Made by a program: the position numbers and the translations under genes. From NCBI RefSeq assembly GCF_040812395.1, contig NZ_JBFNXH010000012.1:118552-182551 (forward strand): 64,000 nt of DNA, in the 5' to 3' direction. Source of the DNA: Paenibacillus_E sp040812395. Its GTDB lineage: Bacteria; Bacillota; Bacilli; Paenibacillales; NBRC-103111. The notes under the pieces are model-generated. The model searched no databases, was not told the origin of the DNA, and worked only from the letters and a program-made list of their open reading frames with translations. Of this stretch, positions 14,936 to 24,281 are shown piece after piece; the stretch's first letter is position 1; each line of letters starts with the position of its first letter.

Positions 14936-15636
14936 GTGTGAAATACAGCATTTATCCGCCCAACAATTTCCTTCTCGTGCACTTGATTAAAAAAGTGCCC
15001 TCCGTTAAACTCGACGTAGTTTACCTCCTTACTGAAAACGGCATTCCAATCTCTAATGTTTCCCAGAAGCGATTGGTCATGGTTTCCATATAAAACGGTA
15101 ACTTTGTTATCCAAAGGTTCGGATTGGCGGCGATATTGATAGGTCTCGACAATCCGAAAATCGGCTCTCATCATCGGAAGGAAATAACGAAGCAATTCTT
15201 TGTCAGCCAAAACCTCCTTTGTCGTACCGCCTAAACGTATAATGCGATTCAAAAAATTCTCGTCTGAAAGAATATGTTCACATTGCGCAGGCGGTTTCGC
15301 GTGAAAAGGAGCGCTTTTCCCTGAGATGAATACATGCATCGGTTGGATAAATTGGCGCTCTGTTATTTTTCGAATCGTCTCATACGTAACCAATCCACCC
15401 ATGCTGTGACCGAAAATGACATAATTCCTGCACTTCACGGTGCTATGAATTTGCATAACCACATCTTCTGCCGCTTCCTGTATATCTCTGTAAGGCGATT
15501 CATTAAACCTTTTCCCTCGACCGGGATATTCAATAGGTATGCATTCAATCGATTCGTCCAAATATGCTTTCCAACTGTTAAATGTTGAGGAGGACCCGCC
15601 AGCGTGCGCTAAACAGTATACTACGTTTGGCTTCAA
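14929..15636 (-). CDS. Type II (external) thioesterase of the NRPS/PKS cluster
   Basis: The 235-residue alpha/beta hydrolase has the type II thioesterase pattern: YCLAHAGGSSSTF near the start, the nucleophile elbow FGHSMGGLV, and a C-terminal catalytic His in NGGHFF. Such enzymes clear misprimed or stalled acyl groups from carrier domains. I chose a TTG start at 15636 because AGAGGTGATT lies 6 nt before it; a longer TTG frame from 15675 lacks a ribosome binding site. It is the last gene of the minus-strand operon, 101 bp after the FAD enzyme. Confidence 0.88.
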   Translation of the reverse strand: MKPNVVYCLAHAGGSSSTFNSWKAYLDESIECIPIEYPGRGKRFNESPYRDIQEAAEDVVMQIHSTVKCRNYVIFGHSMGGLVTYETIRKITERQFIQPMHVFISGKSAPFHAKPPAQCEHILSDENFLNRIIRLGGTTKEVLADKELLRYFLPMMRADFRIVETYQYRRQSEPLDNKVTVLYGNHDQSLLGNIRDWNAVFSKEVNYVEFNGGHFFNQVHEKEIVGRINAVFHTY

Positions 15637-15678
15637 TAGAATCACCTCTTTACTACGATTAGATAATGGGAACAAAGA

Positions 15679-15717
15679 AACCGTAAGAAACTCCGATTCG
15701 CAAAGTCCCTTACGGTT
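15679..15717 (-). other. Hairpin between the FAD enzyme and thioesterase genes
   Basis: AACCGTAAG (15679-15687) and CTTACGGTT (15709-15717) form a 9-bp stem with a 21-nt loop. No T-tract follows on the minus strand, so it is more likely an attenuator or mRNA-stability hairpin than a full terminator. Confidence 0.35.
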
Positions 15718-15737
15718 CTGGCAACAACGAATCTCAA

Positions 15738-17252
15738 TTATTGAATGGCCTCAATCGAGTAATTTACGGTTGGATAAGCATGTTTGCTCAGAATATGTTC
15801 TGCTGTCTGTCTGCCGGACCGCATGACGCCATAAGCGCCATGAACATTCCGTGTCCAATGCCCGGCCAAATATAAACCTTTCATCGGAGTCTCCGGTCCC
15901 ATGTCGTTCATCCATGGTTGATTAAATGATTTCATCCAGCCGTAAATGGCGCCCTTACTGTTGAGCGTATACCGTTCAATCGTTCGAGGGGTGGCAAATT
16001 CCTGGAGTACGAGCTTATTTTTGATGCCGGGCAATTTCCTTTCCAATAAATCGACGTAATGTTCTTGTAAAAAAGTCTTTCCCTTTTCTTCCCTAATTTT
16101 CTCGATGTGGTCCGCATCGCACATGGACATAAACGTTACTACCGAATAACCTTCCGGCGCCAGCGTCGATTCTGCGACCGAGGGGCAGCAAACGGATATC
16201 CATGGTTCGTATTTTTCCTTAAGCGGATCATAGAAAAAATAATTTTCGTCATTCATATCGCCGTCCGGAATCATAAACAGTTCATGCATAAAATCTTTGT
16301 TATGCGGATCTGAATCCCTGACGGCCCCATAGAGCACCACCGCAGATTTGGAGGGGGTCAACTCTCGCAACCGTTTCTGATAAGAATCAGGGAGATACGC
16401 CTCTCCTAGCATCTCCCGGTACGTTTTCATCATATCCGCGTTAGAAATTGTAATAGGAGCATAGTATTTATTTCCTTTGTGATCGATCACGCCTTGTGCC
16501 TCTTGGCCATTGTGGATAATACTTTCCACTCTTCGCTTGACTTTGATCTCGCCGCCTTTGGAGATAATATACGCCTTCAACACGTCGGCCATTTGCTGCG
16601 AGCTGCCGCGTGGATAAAAGGCGCCGCCTCTGTAGCTCATGATTAGACTCATCATGTAAAGGGCAGAAACTTGGCTTGCCGGAACTCCCGCATAACCAAT
16701 TAAGGAGCATAAAATTTTGGAAGTATGGGGATGCTTGAACTTTCCATGCAAATATTGAGCAAAAGACATTTTCTCAATTTCCATCAGTCTCATTAGTGTT
16801 TTCGAATCTACGTTGAAGTCACCTTTAAGCAGGATGTCACCGATCTGCTTGATTTCCGCCAATATTGTCCGAATGGACTGCCTGTCTTCCGGAAACCATC
16901 GCTGCATACGATCTGCTAATAAATCTGCATTCGCTGGAATATCGTAATGGTCATTTGCCACCTGCACCCGATACATCGGATCGACTTCCATAAATTCGAT
17001 TTTATCCGATAAACCAAGCTTCTCGTAGATCAAATGGAGTTCTCCGCCCTTTTCGCATCCGCCAACGAGATGAATGGCCGCATCGAAGAGGAATTGATTT
17101 CTTCTGAAGGAACTGGCGCATCCGCCAACGACATAATGCTGCTCAAGCATCAGAACATTTGCTCCGGCTTCAGCAAGCAAAGCGCCGGCTGTCAATCCGG
17201 CAAGCCCCGTTCCGATGATAATTACATCATAGTCTTTATTAACATTGTCCAT
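15738..17252 (-). CDS. CrtI/phytoene-desaturase-like FAD-dependent oxidoreductase
   Basis: The 504-residue protein opens with the dinucleotide-binding motif DVIIIGTGLAGLTAGALLAEAG and the ADP-binding extension LEQHYVVGGCASSF. It ends with the family's FAD motif (GLYLAGHWTRNVHGAYGVMRSG). The family covers carotenoid desaturases/isomerases and retinol saturases and oxidises, reduces or isomerises C-C double bonds. I place the ATG at 17252, where GGAGGTCAT precedes it at 4 nt. Lying 48 bp after the PKS, it may act on the polyketide moiety, for instance desaturating the acyl chain or isomerising its double bonds. A role on the peptide is also possible. No carotenoid genes are nearby, so carotenogenesis is unlikely. 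Confidence 0.75.
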   Translation of the reverse strand: MDNVNKDYDVIIIGTGLAGLTAGALLAEAGANVLMLEQHYVVGGCASSFRRNQFLFDAAIHLVGGCEKGGELHLIYEKLGLSDKIEFMEVDPMYRVQVANDHYDIPANADLLADRMQRWFPEDRQSIRTILAEIKQIGDILLKGDFNVDSKTLMRLMEIEKMSFAQYLHGKFKHPHTSKILCSLIGYAGVPASQVSALYMMSLIMSYRGGAFYPRGSSQQMADVLKAYIISKGGEIKVKRRVESIIHNGQEAQGVIDHKGNKYYAPITISNADMMKTYREMLGEAYLPDSYQKRLRELTPSKSAVVLYGAVRDSDPHNKDFMHELFMIPDGDMNDENYFFYDPLKEKYEPWISVCCPSVAESTLAPEGYSVVTFMSMCDADHIEKIREEKGKTFLQEHYVDLLERKLPGIKNKLVLQEFATPRTIERYTLNSKGAIYGWMKSFNQPWMNDMGPETPMKGLYLAGHWTRNVHGAYGVMRSGRQTAEHILSKHAYPTVNYSIEAIQ

Positions 17253-17300
17253 AGCTATGACCTCCAACACAATGTATCATCAAGAAAGTCAATGTAAGCT

Positions 17301-20300
17301 TCATCCCGCGATAACTTGCTGTCCTGACAACTGGTGCTGCAGGATGCTGCTCAGATCTGAAATCGTCGGGCCTTTCAGCAATTCGACAACCGGGAGATTG
17401 ACATCGAATTCTTTTTCGATGCGCAGCCTGAGCTCAATGGCCAGCATCGAATCCAGGCCGAGTTCGTTCAACGAGATATCGGTCGACAGCTTCTCCTTAT
17501 TCATCCGCAAAACGTAAGCGATGACATCCGTCAAATAGGATTCCATGAAAGCCATTTGTTCGGTCGCGTACGTCAGACTCTTCCATTTCTCAAGCGCATT
17601 GATTCCAGTGTCGTCCACCAACTCTTCAGCCGTCGAACCCTCGATACCTGCCGATATATCAGCTACCATCATCGGCGAGGCGCCCATTGGGTAATTATTT
17701 TGGGCGACGACTCCCCAATCCGTAACACTTACCATGACCTGAGGCTTATCCAGTTGCAAAATATGCCCGAACCCCTCCAGAGCCTTGTCCGGATCTAGAG
17801 GATAATAACCGCGATTCGTAAAGAACTTGAGCAGATCGAGTTGAGTCGCCATGCCGACTTCGCCCCACGGGCCCCAATTTACGCTTAAACCCGGCAATCC
17901 CTGAGCTTGGCGGTAACGGGCCAGCGCATCCAGGAACGTGTTGCCAGCCGTATAGTTCGCCTGTCCGGGAGACACAATAAGGGCCGCACTAGAGGAATAT
18001 AGGACGAAGAAGTCCAGCTCGCGCCCGGCAAAGTAACGATGCAGATTCCATGCTCCATATACTTTCGGACGCAGCACGGATCTGAAATCTTCCGGTTCCA
18101 TCTGCATGAGCAATTGCGGACGCGCCACTCCGGCAGAATGGATAACGCCTCGAATGGACAAGCGCGATTCCGCCTCGAATTCAGCCAAGGCGCCAAATAC
18201 TTGTTCCTCATCGGCAATGTCGCACCCTAACATCCATACGGTTGCGCCTATCTTCTCCAACTCGCTCACGGCCGCAATTCGCCCCCCGATTCGGCTGTCA
18301 TTCTCATATTCATTCCATTTTGCGCGAGGCGGCAATGTCTCCCGACCCATCAGAACAAGATGGCGCGCGCCGTGATGAACAGCCCATTTTGCAACCTGTA
18401 AACCAATTCCCCCGAAACCGCCCGTGATCAAGTAGCCTGCATCCGTACGAAGAGAAGGCGGTAATGGCAGCGCGACATCACCACTGTCCACAATACGCAG
18501 CACATATCGCTGTCCTTGGCGGTAAGCGATCTGGTCTTCTGACGTTGAGGCCGTCATTTCATCCGCAAGCGCTGCGGCCTCATCCAACCAAGGGGCAGAT
18601 CCGCCTTCGCCTGCCGCATCCAGATCGATGATACCGCCCCAGAGATCCATATGCTCCTGATGGCCAATCGCACGCGCCAGACCCCAAAGCGGCGACTGCG
18701 TCAATTGTAAAAGCTCAGGCGTTTCCAACACTTGTTGAGCCCCGCGAGTCACTAACCACAATTTCGGGCTCTTTTGCCATTCGGCATGAGCCAAAGCCTT
18801 CACGAGCATGAATACGCTGATTGTGCCGATTTCTTCCGCTTTTGCCAGATCAGATAAGGTCGAACTCTCTCCAAACTCCGCATCGAGGCCCCACAAATGC
18901 ACAATGCCCTTGCACATTCCCTCATTGCCCGCTATTTCCATCAACTTACGGTAGGACTCTTGATCGGCCGGGTCGAATTGGACATGCCCGTCCCTCGCTG
19001 CAAACGTTTCACCCCGCTCGACGCAAATCACTTGATCGCCTCGTGCAGCTAATTGTTTGGCCAGCTTCCCAGCGACCCCCGTCTTATCCTTGAAAATTAC
19101 CCATTTGCCCGAAGCCTCCTGCTTGATGCCAGCCTCGATTCGATCCTGCTTCAACCAACTTAATTCAGCGTATCCGACAGCGCCGGCACTGCCCTTGGCC
19201 TCATCGCGAAGCGAACGCGCTTCGCAACCCTGAATATCGATCAGCAGCGCTCCCTCGGAATCGTACATTCGAATTCCCCCCCGAAGGGTATCTTCGGTCT
19301 GCTCTTCGATCTGGGCGTGAATCCACAGGTTTCTGGTCATACGTCCCCTCACTAGACCGCGTTTTGCAGCAACTGGCATATAGACCGATTTCTCCCCGTC
19401 GCTGAAAGGCATAGCAGAAGCCAGAACCTGGAAGCATACATCAAGGACAGCAGGGTGCATAATATACTGATCAAAACCTGGATCAAGCTGCTCCGGAATT
19501 TCGACCAACGCCAATCCTTGTCCGTCTCCTTGCCAGAGCTGCTTGATACCCTGAAAGGTTGCGCCGTATTCAAGACCTAAATTGCGGAATTGACGGTAAC
19601 ATCTCTCCTTATCGATCTCTTGCGTGCAGCGTCTTTGCAGATCTGCCAGCTTGGGAACATTGGACGGGAATTGATACAGCGGGCGTACCTTGCAAGCTGC
19701 ATGCAGCGTCCATTCCTGCTCCCCGGATTCCCGATAAACGCCGCATCTTCCGTCCGTTCGGCTCAGATGCACCTGAAGCTTCGTTGATTCCTCTTCATAT
19801 AAAAAGAGCGCCTTGCGGAATTCAAGATCCGTTACTTCAAAGCCTTGATTTCCTCTGCCAAATTCAGCTTGGCAGGCAGCCATCATCATCTCCGCGTAAG
19901 CTACGCCAGGATACACAATTGTGTTTTGGATACGATGGTCGTCCAAATAGGGAAGCTGTTTAACATCGATTTCCGACTCCCAGATCGGGTGCGCAGCCTG
20001 CAGCGAGTGCCCTAGCAGGGGATGCGACGCTTCGCCGAGACGAGACTTGCGAGATCGTTCCGTCTCATGCCAGTAACTCTCGCGCTGCCATGGATAAGAA
20101 GAGAACTTGATCCGTCGTCCTTGCGGATACAGTGTTTCCCAATCCACAGTGAAGCCAAGCGCATACAGCATGCCGAGCGAGCTCAACATATGTGCACGCT
20201 CACCTTCTTTACGGCGCAATGAAGAGAAAGTGAAACCTTGCTTGTCCGCATGCATCAGGCATTCGTTGATGGAGGTGCCTAGAACCGGATGCGGCCCGAT

Positions 20301-22745
20301 TTCCAAAAAGACGCTGTTTCCCTCTTCGATTAATTGCTCCATAGCTCCGGCAAAATGAACCGAATCACGAACATTCCTCCACCAATACTCGTTGTCAAGC
20401 TCAGTGCCTTTGATTTTTTTGCCAGCTACTGTGGAATACAACGGTATTCGCTCATTTTCCAGCTTAATATCTTGCAAAACATGCAAAAGTTCTTCTTTTT
20501 GAGGCTCCATAAAATGGCTGTGATACGGAACATTGCCGTGTACAAAACGGCAGAATATCCCTAGCTCTTTGTAATAGGCTTCAATTTCCTCAAGAACCGC
20601 AGTTTCTCCAGCCAAAGCGACTGAATTCGGGCTGTTGATTGCCGCCAGGGAGACGCGATCCGAATACGTTTCCAGAATCGGGAGCACTTCATGAAGCGGC
20701 AAACCTATAGCCACAAGCCTGCCCTGACCTGTCGTTTTCTGTTGCAAACGACTCCTGTGGTAAATAACGCGAACCGCATCTTCCAAGCTCATTGCACCCG
20801 CTTCATAGGCGGCGGCTACCTCCCCTGCGCTGTGCCCGACAATGGCTGTTGGACAGATGCCCCACGAACGCCACAATGCGGCAAGTCCGACCTGAAGGAG
20901 AAAGTTAGCCGGTTGGGCGATTGCAGTCTCCTCCATGCGCGATTCCGCCTCGTTTGCCATCATCTCCGCAACTAATGACCACCCTGCGCAAGCGATAAAT
21001 TTACCGTCGATCTCCTCTGCAAGCGCGCGGAAAAGCGGCTCCTCCTGATACAATTGACGGCCCATTGCCCACCATTGCGGACCCATTCCGGTAAATACAA
21101 AGACGATTCCCGACGATTGATCATGAGATTGCTTCTGTCCGGCCATCAGCCTGGAAGAAATGTTCTCGAAAGCGCTCATTTGTTCCAACAAATGCGTTCT
21201 TGAAGTCGCTACAATGGCTAAACGGTGCATGTAGTGGGAACGATGGCGCCCCATCGTATAACCGATGTCTACAATCGTCGAATCACTTGCTTCCGCAAGG
21301 TGATTCTGATAGTGATGTACAAATTCGCCAAGAGCCCGCTCATTGGATGCCGAGAACGGCACGAGGCATGCTCTTTCCATATTTTCCGATTCGAAAAGCT
21401 GGTCTTCCCGAACAGTAGGAATCGGGGTATCCTCTACGATCGGAGCTCCTTGCAACACGACATGGGCGTTGGTTCCGCCGAAACCGAAACTGTTTACCCC
21501 GGCAAGTCGCGGTCCATTCGTCTTTGGCCATTGCGTATGCGTTAAGGGAACTCGCAATTTCAAGCGATCGAATTCAATATGCGGATTCGGGTTTTTCAAA
21601 TGGAGGTGAGCGGGAATCTCCCCATATTTCAGCGACAGCGCCGCCTTGATCAAACCGGCTACCCCTGCAGCCGCTTCCGTATGGCCTATGTTCGTTTTTA
21701 CCGAACCGATATAGCATGGATCATCTCCGGAGCGCCCCAGCGAAACGACCGCTCCGATTGCATTCGCTTCGATCGGGTCTCCCACCGGCGTTCCGGTTCC
21801 ATGAGCTTCCACATACTGAATCTCATGCGGTTCGATTCCCGCTTTCGCATAAACTTCTTTCAACAGGCTTTGCTGAATCTCTCCGCGCGGAACCGTAATG
21901 CCCGGACTGCTTCCATCCTGATTGCAGGCTGTTGCCCGAATAAGGGCATAGATGGGATCGCCGTCTGCCAGCGCCTCCTGGTAAGGCTTAAGAATAACGA
22001 CACCTGCGCCTTCACCGCGCACGTATCCATCAGCGCTGGCATCGAACGTTTTCGATCGGCCTGTTGGCGAAAGCATGCCCGCCTTGGATTCGGCGATCAC
22101 AATACTCGGCGTCAGCATCACATTGACGCCGCCAGCGAGCGCGAGCGTCGATTCGCCGCTCCACAGGCTTTGACAGGCCAAATGCACCGCAACAAGAGAG
22201 GAGGAGCAGGCGGTATCCAAGGCGACAGAGGGGCCATTGAAATTGAAGACGTAGGATAACCGATTAGCTAGGAGGGTCATGGTTACACCCGTTGCCGTAT
22301 GCGAATCGATATTTTGCTTGTTTTGACTGTCGAATTGCAAATTCATGTAGTCAAGGGTAAAGCCCCCGATAAACACGCCTGTCTTTGAGCCGCTTAGCTT
22401 CTCTGCGACTAGCCCCGCATCCTCTATCGCTTCGTAACTGGTTTCTAGTAACAGGCGTTGCTGCGGATCGAGAATGGACGCTTCGCGTGGCGAGATGCCG
22501 AAAAACGAAGCATCGAATTGATCCACCCGATCCAGGAATCCGCCCCACCGTGCATATGTTTTTCCCGGCTTCGAGCGATTCTTGTCAAAATGATGCATGC
22601 CCCAGCGATCGCCAGGCACTTCCTGAATCGCATCCACACCGTTCTTAAGCAGCTCCCAGAACCCCGCGGGGCTCGTAACACCGCCAGCAAATCTGCATCC
22701 GATGCCGATAATTGCAATCATGTCCCGCTCATCGTTTGTTTTCAT
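17301..22745 (-). CDS. Type I polyketide synthase, KS-AT-DH-KR-ACP
   Basis: The protein has 1814 residues from the ATG at 22745, which follows GGAGGAAATCAT. KS (about 8-430) holds the active Cys near 180 (DTACSSS), EAHGTGT and NIGHTEAA. AT (about 545-860) has GHSAGE with Ser near 639; its specificity loop reads VPYHSH rather than the malonyl HAFH or methylmalonyl YASH, so extender choice is unclear. DH (about 910-1190) has catalytic His near 937 in DHRIQNTIVYPG and Asp near 1102 in LDVCFQ. KR (about 1430-1620) has GGFGGIG, YSSSA and catalytic Tyr near 1598 in NYTAGN. ACP carries Ser near 1766 (LGLDSML). There is no ER and no TE. It would make an alpha,beta-unsaturated acyl group, perhaps iteratively, that must be handed to another protein. 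The first NRPS condensation domain is the likely acceptor. Confidence 0.9.
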   Translation of the reverse strand: MKTNDERDMIAIIGIGCRFAGGVTSPAGFWELLKNGVDAIQEVPGDRWGMHHFDKNRSKPGKTYARWGGFLDRVDQFDASFFGISPREASILDPQQRLLLETSYEAIEDAGLVAEKLSGSKTGVFIGGFTLDYMNLQFDSQNKQNIDSHTATGVTMTLLANRLSYVFNFNGPSVALDTACSSSLVAVHLACQSLWSGESTLALAGGVNVMLTPSIVIAESKAGMLSPTGRSKTFDASADGYVRGEGAGVVILKPYQEALADGDPIYALIRATACNQDGSSPGITVPRGEIQQSLLKEVYAKAGIEPHEIQYVEAHGTGTPVGDPIEANAIGAVVSLGRSGDDPCYIGSVKTNIGHTEAAAGVAGLIKAALSLKYGEIPAHLHLKNPNPHIEFDRLKLRVPLTHTQWPKTNGPRLAGVNSFGFGGTNAHVVLQGAPIVEDTPIPTVREDQLFESENMERACLVPFSASNERALGEFVHHYQNHLAEASDSTIVDIGYTMGRHRSHYMHRLAIVATSRTHLLEQMSAFENISSRLMAGQKQSHDQSSGIVFVFTGMGPQWWAMGRQLYQEEPLFRALAEEIDGKFIACAGWSLVAEMMANEAESRMEETAIAQPANFLLQVGLAALWRSWGICPTAIVGHSAGEVAAAYEAGAMSLEDAVRVIYHRSRLQQKTTGQGRLVAIGLPLHEVLPILETYSDRVSLAAINSPNSVALAGETAVLEEIEAYYKELGIFCRFVHGNVPYHSHFMEPQKEELLHVLQDIKLENERIPLYSTVAGKKIKGTELDNEYWWRNVRDSVHFAGAMEQLIEEGNSVFLEIGPHPVLGTSINECLMHADKQGFTFSSLRRKEGERAHMLSSLGMLYALGFTVDWETLYPQGRRIKFSSYPWQRESYWHETERSRKSRLGEASHPLLGHSLQAAHPIWESEIDVKQLPYLDDHRIQNTIVYPGVAYAEMMMAACQAEFGRGNQGFEVTDLEFRKALFLYEEESTKLQVHLSRTDGRCGVYRESGEQEWTLHAACKVRPLYQFPSNVPKLADLQRRCTQEIDKERCYRQFRNLGLEYGATFQGIKQLWQGDGQGLALVEIPEQLDPGFDQYIMHPAVLDVCFQVLASAMPFSDGEKSVYMPVAAKRGLVRGRMTRNLWIHAQIEEQTEDTLRGGIRMYDSEGALLIDIQGCEARSLRDEAKGSAGAVGYAELSWLKQDRIEAGIKQEASGKWVIFKDKTGVAGKLAKQLAARGDQVICVERGETFAARDGHVQFDPADQESYRKLMEIAGNEGMCKGIVHLWGLDAEFGESSTLSDLAKAEEIGTISVFMLVKALAHAEWQKSPKLWLVTRGAQQVLETPELLQLTQSPLWGLARAIGHQEHMDLWGGIIDLDAAGEGGSAPWLDEAAALADEMTASTSEDQIAYRQGQRYVLRIVDSGDVALPLPPSLRTDAGYLITGGFGGIGLQVAKWAVHHGARHLVLMGRETLPPRAKWNEYENDSRIGGRIAAVSELEKIGATVWMLGCDIADEEQVFGALAEFEAESRLSIRGVIHSAGVARPQLLMQMEPEDFRSVLRPKVYGAWNLHRYFAGRELDFFVLYSSSAALIVSPGQANYTAGNTFLDALARYRQAQGLPGLSVNWGPWGEVGMATQLDLLKFFTNRGYYPLDPDKALEGFGHILQLDKPQVMVSVTDWGVVAQNNYPMGASPMMVADISAGIEGSTAEELVDDTGINALEKWKSLTYATEQMAFMESYLTDVIAYVLRMNKEKLSTDISLNELGLDSMLAIELRLRIEKEFDVNLPVVELLKGPTISDLSSILQHQLSGQQVIAG

Positions 22746-22809
22746 ATGATTTCCTCCATCCAATTTCTTTCGTGAATTGTTCACTGTATCAACCTCCTGA
22801 TCGCGATGA

Positions 22810-23703
22810 TTACCTGGTCGTCATTTTCGAGTGTTGCAGATCGACAACGGGGCGATGGATTACTTTGCTGCCCGGAGGAACGCTGGAGGTACACCAGACA
22901 TTACCGCCGATGACTGAACCGCTCCCGATCACCGTATCCCCACCCAAAATCGTAGCGCCAGCATAAATAGTGACATGATCTTCAATCGTCGGATGCCGTT
23001 TAGTTTTCGTCGCGCCTGGGTTCTTGGCATTCATCGGCACACTAAGCGCCCCTAAGGTCACGCCCTGATAAAGCTTGACATCATCTTTGATCTGGCAGGT
23101 TTCGCCAATAACGACTCCCGTCCCATGATCAATAAAGAATCCTTTGCCGATCTGAGCGCCAGGGTGGATATCGATCCCTGTTTTTTCATGGATATACGCC
23201 GACATCTTGCGTGGAATAAGCGGAACTCCCTGTGTATGCATTTGATGGGCAATACGGTACACGGTTACGGCCAGAAGCCCGGGATAGGCCACAACAACCT
23301 CTTCCATGCTGTTAGCTGCGGGATCTCCTTCAAAGGCCGCCTTGACATCGCAGCTCAATGCCCAGCGGATTTCCGGCATTTTGCGCATCAGCTCGGCCGC
23401 ATGCTGCAGGCATTCGCCTGACTTGTCGCAAGTATCCGAAGAAATGCCGCAAACCACAGCATGAATAACGGAAATGATTCTCTGCTCCACCTCGTCTAAT
23501 TGTTTGGCAAACCATTCGGTCTGATTCCTTGAAAGCATAGAGGCTCGATCCGGAAAAAAAAGAGCATAGATGTCTTGAATCAGCAACCTGATCTTATTTT
23601 CCAACTCATGCCTCGAAATCTGAATGGAAAGGTTGTCCAAGTTTACCGCAATCGCATACAGATCCGTCGCTATTTCACTTCTTTCTTCCAAAGAGAGCGG
23701 CAT
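22810..23703 (-). CDS. Serine O-acetyltransferase (CysE/EpsC type) within the NRPS operon
   Basis: The 297-residue enzyme has a helical N-terminal domain and a C-terminal left-handed beta-helix of hexapeptide repeats with the serine acetyltransferase signatures IHPGAQIGKGFFIDHGTG and VKLYQGVTLGA. It transfers acetyl from acetyl-CoA to L-serine to give O-acetylserine, the direct precursor of cysteine. The ATG at 23703 follows GGGGGAT. It sits between DUF1360 and the PKS with gaps of 58 and 64 bp, so it is co-transcribed with the NRPS genes. No cysteine synthase is present in the cluster. It may boost cysteine supply for three NRPS modules with cysteine-like signatures; supply of O-acetylserine for another beta-substituted alanine is an alternative. 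Confidence 0.82.
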   Translation of the reverse strand: MPLSLEERSEIATDLYAIAVNLDNLSIQISRHELENKIRLLIQDIYALFFPDRASMLSRNQTEWFAKQLDEVEQRIISVIHAVVCGISSDTCDKSGECLQHAAELMRKMPEIRWALSCDVKAAFEGDPAANSMEEVVVAYPGLLAVTVYRIAHQMHTQGVPLIPRKMSAYIHEKTGIDIHPGAQIGKGFFIDHGTGVVIGETCQIKDDVKLYQGVTLGALSVPMNAKNPGATKTKRHPTIEDHVTIYAGATILGGDTVIGSGSVIGGNVWCTSSVPPGSKVIHRPVVDLQHSKMTTR

Positions 23704-23761
23704 GCATATCCCCCACTTTACTTTAAGATCCGAGTACGGCAATTCCTGCCAAATGCACTTG

Positions 23762-24217
23762 TTACGCCGATTTATTGGGTTTGCTCTCAAAAAACTGCTG
23801 CTTCAAATCTTCAAATTTTTGCAACTGCTGTTGAGTTGGACTGTAGGTGTGAACCTGCCAGTAACGAATGACGGTTTCCAGTGTTCCGGCGACGGCGGAC
23901 AGGGCAAAAATCAATGCAATGCCAAAAGTAAGCTGTGGAATCCAGTACCAGCCTGCAACCATCAGGACGCTTACCCAGAAGCTCATGCACCAAGGACAAG
24001 CGAAGAGCATACCCAAAAACGCCCGCCACTGTGGCAATTTCGGAATAGTCAGCTTATTCATTCGGCCGAGAGCATCCGGCTCCTCAATTTCTTCCAGAAA
24101 CATCCAACGCAGAGGCGCTGTAATGACATCTGAAATAATAAGGTGAGTGATGCGAAACGCACCCAGCGCATAGATGATAAAAGTGGTCAAATTCATATCG
24201 GCAATTTCCAAGTTCAT
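23762..24217 (-). CDS. DUF1360-family membrane protein
   Basis: The 151-residue protein has about three membrane helices and the DUF1360 hallmark FACPWCMSFWVSVLMV. It begins with a hydrophobic segment followed by the RITHLIISDVITAP block. GGAGGTTC precedes the ATG at 24217. Its function is unknown. Its position inside the biosynthetic operon, 64 bp after the last NRPS gene, suggests a membrane role in export, tolerance or thiol/disulfide handling of the product, but the CPWC pair alone does not prove redox activity. Confidence 0.7.
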   Translation of the reverse strand: MNLEIADMNLTTFIIYALGAFRITHLIISDVITAPLRWMFLEEIEEPDALGRMNKLTIPKLPQWRAFLGMLFACPWCMSFWVSVLMVAGWYWIPQLTFGIALIFALSAVAGTLETVIRYWQVHTYSPTQQQLQKFEDLKQQFFESKPNKSA

Positions 24218-24281
24218 AGCATGAACCTCCAGAATTGGTTTATTTAAATGGCAGTGATCCTTACACGTTTACTATTAGGGC

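Noticed and set aside
15738..17252. Carotenoid biosynthesis role for the CrtI-like enzyme
   Set aside because: No phytoene synthase or other carotenoid genes nearby; the gene is inside the NRPS/PKS operon.
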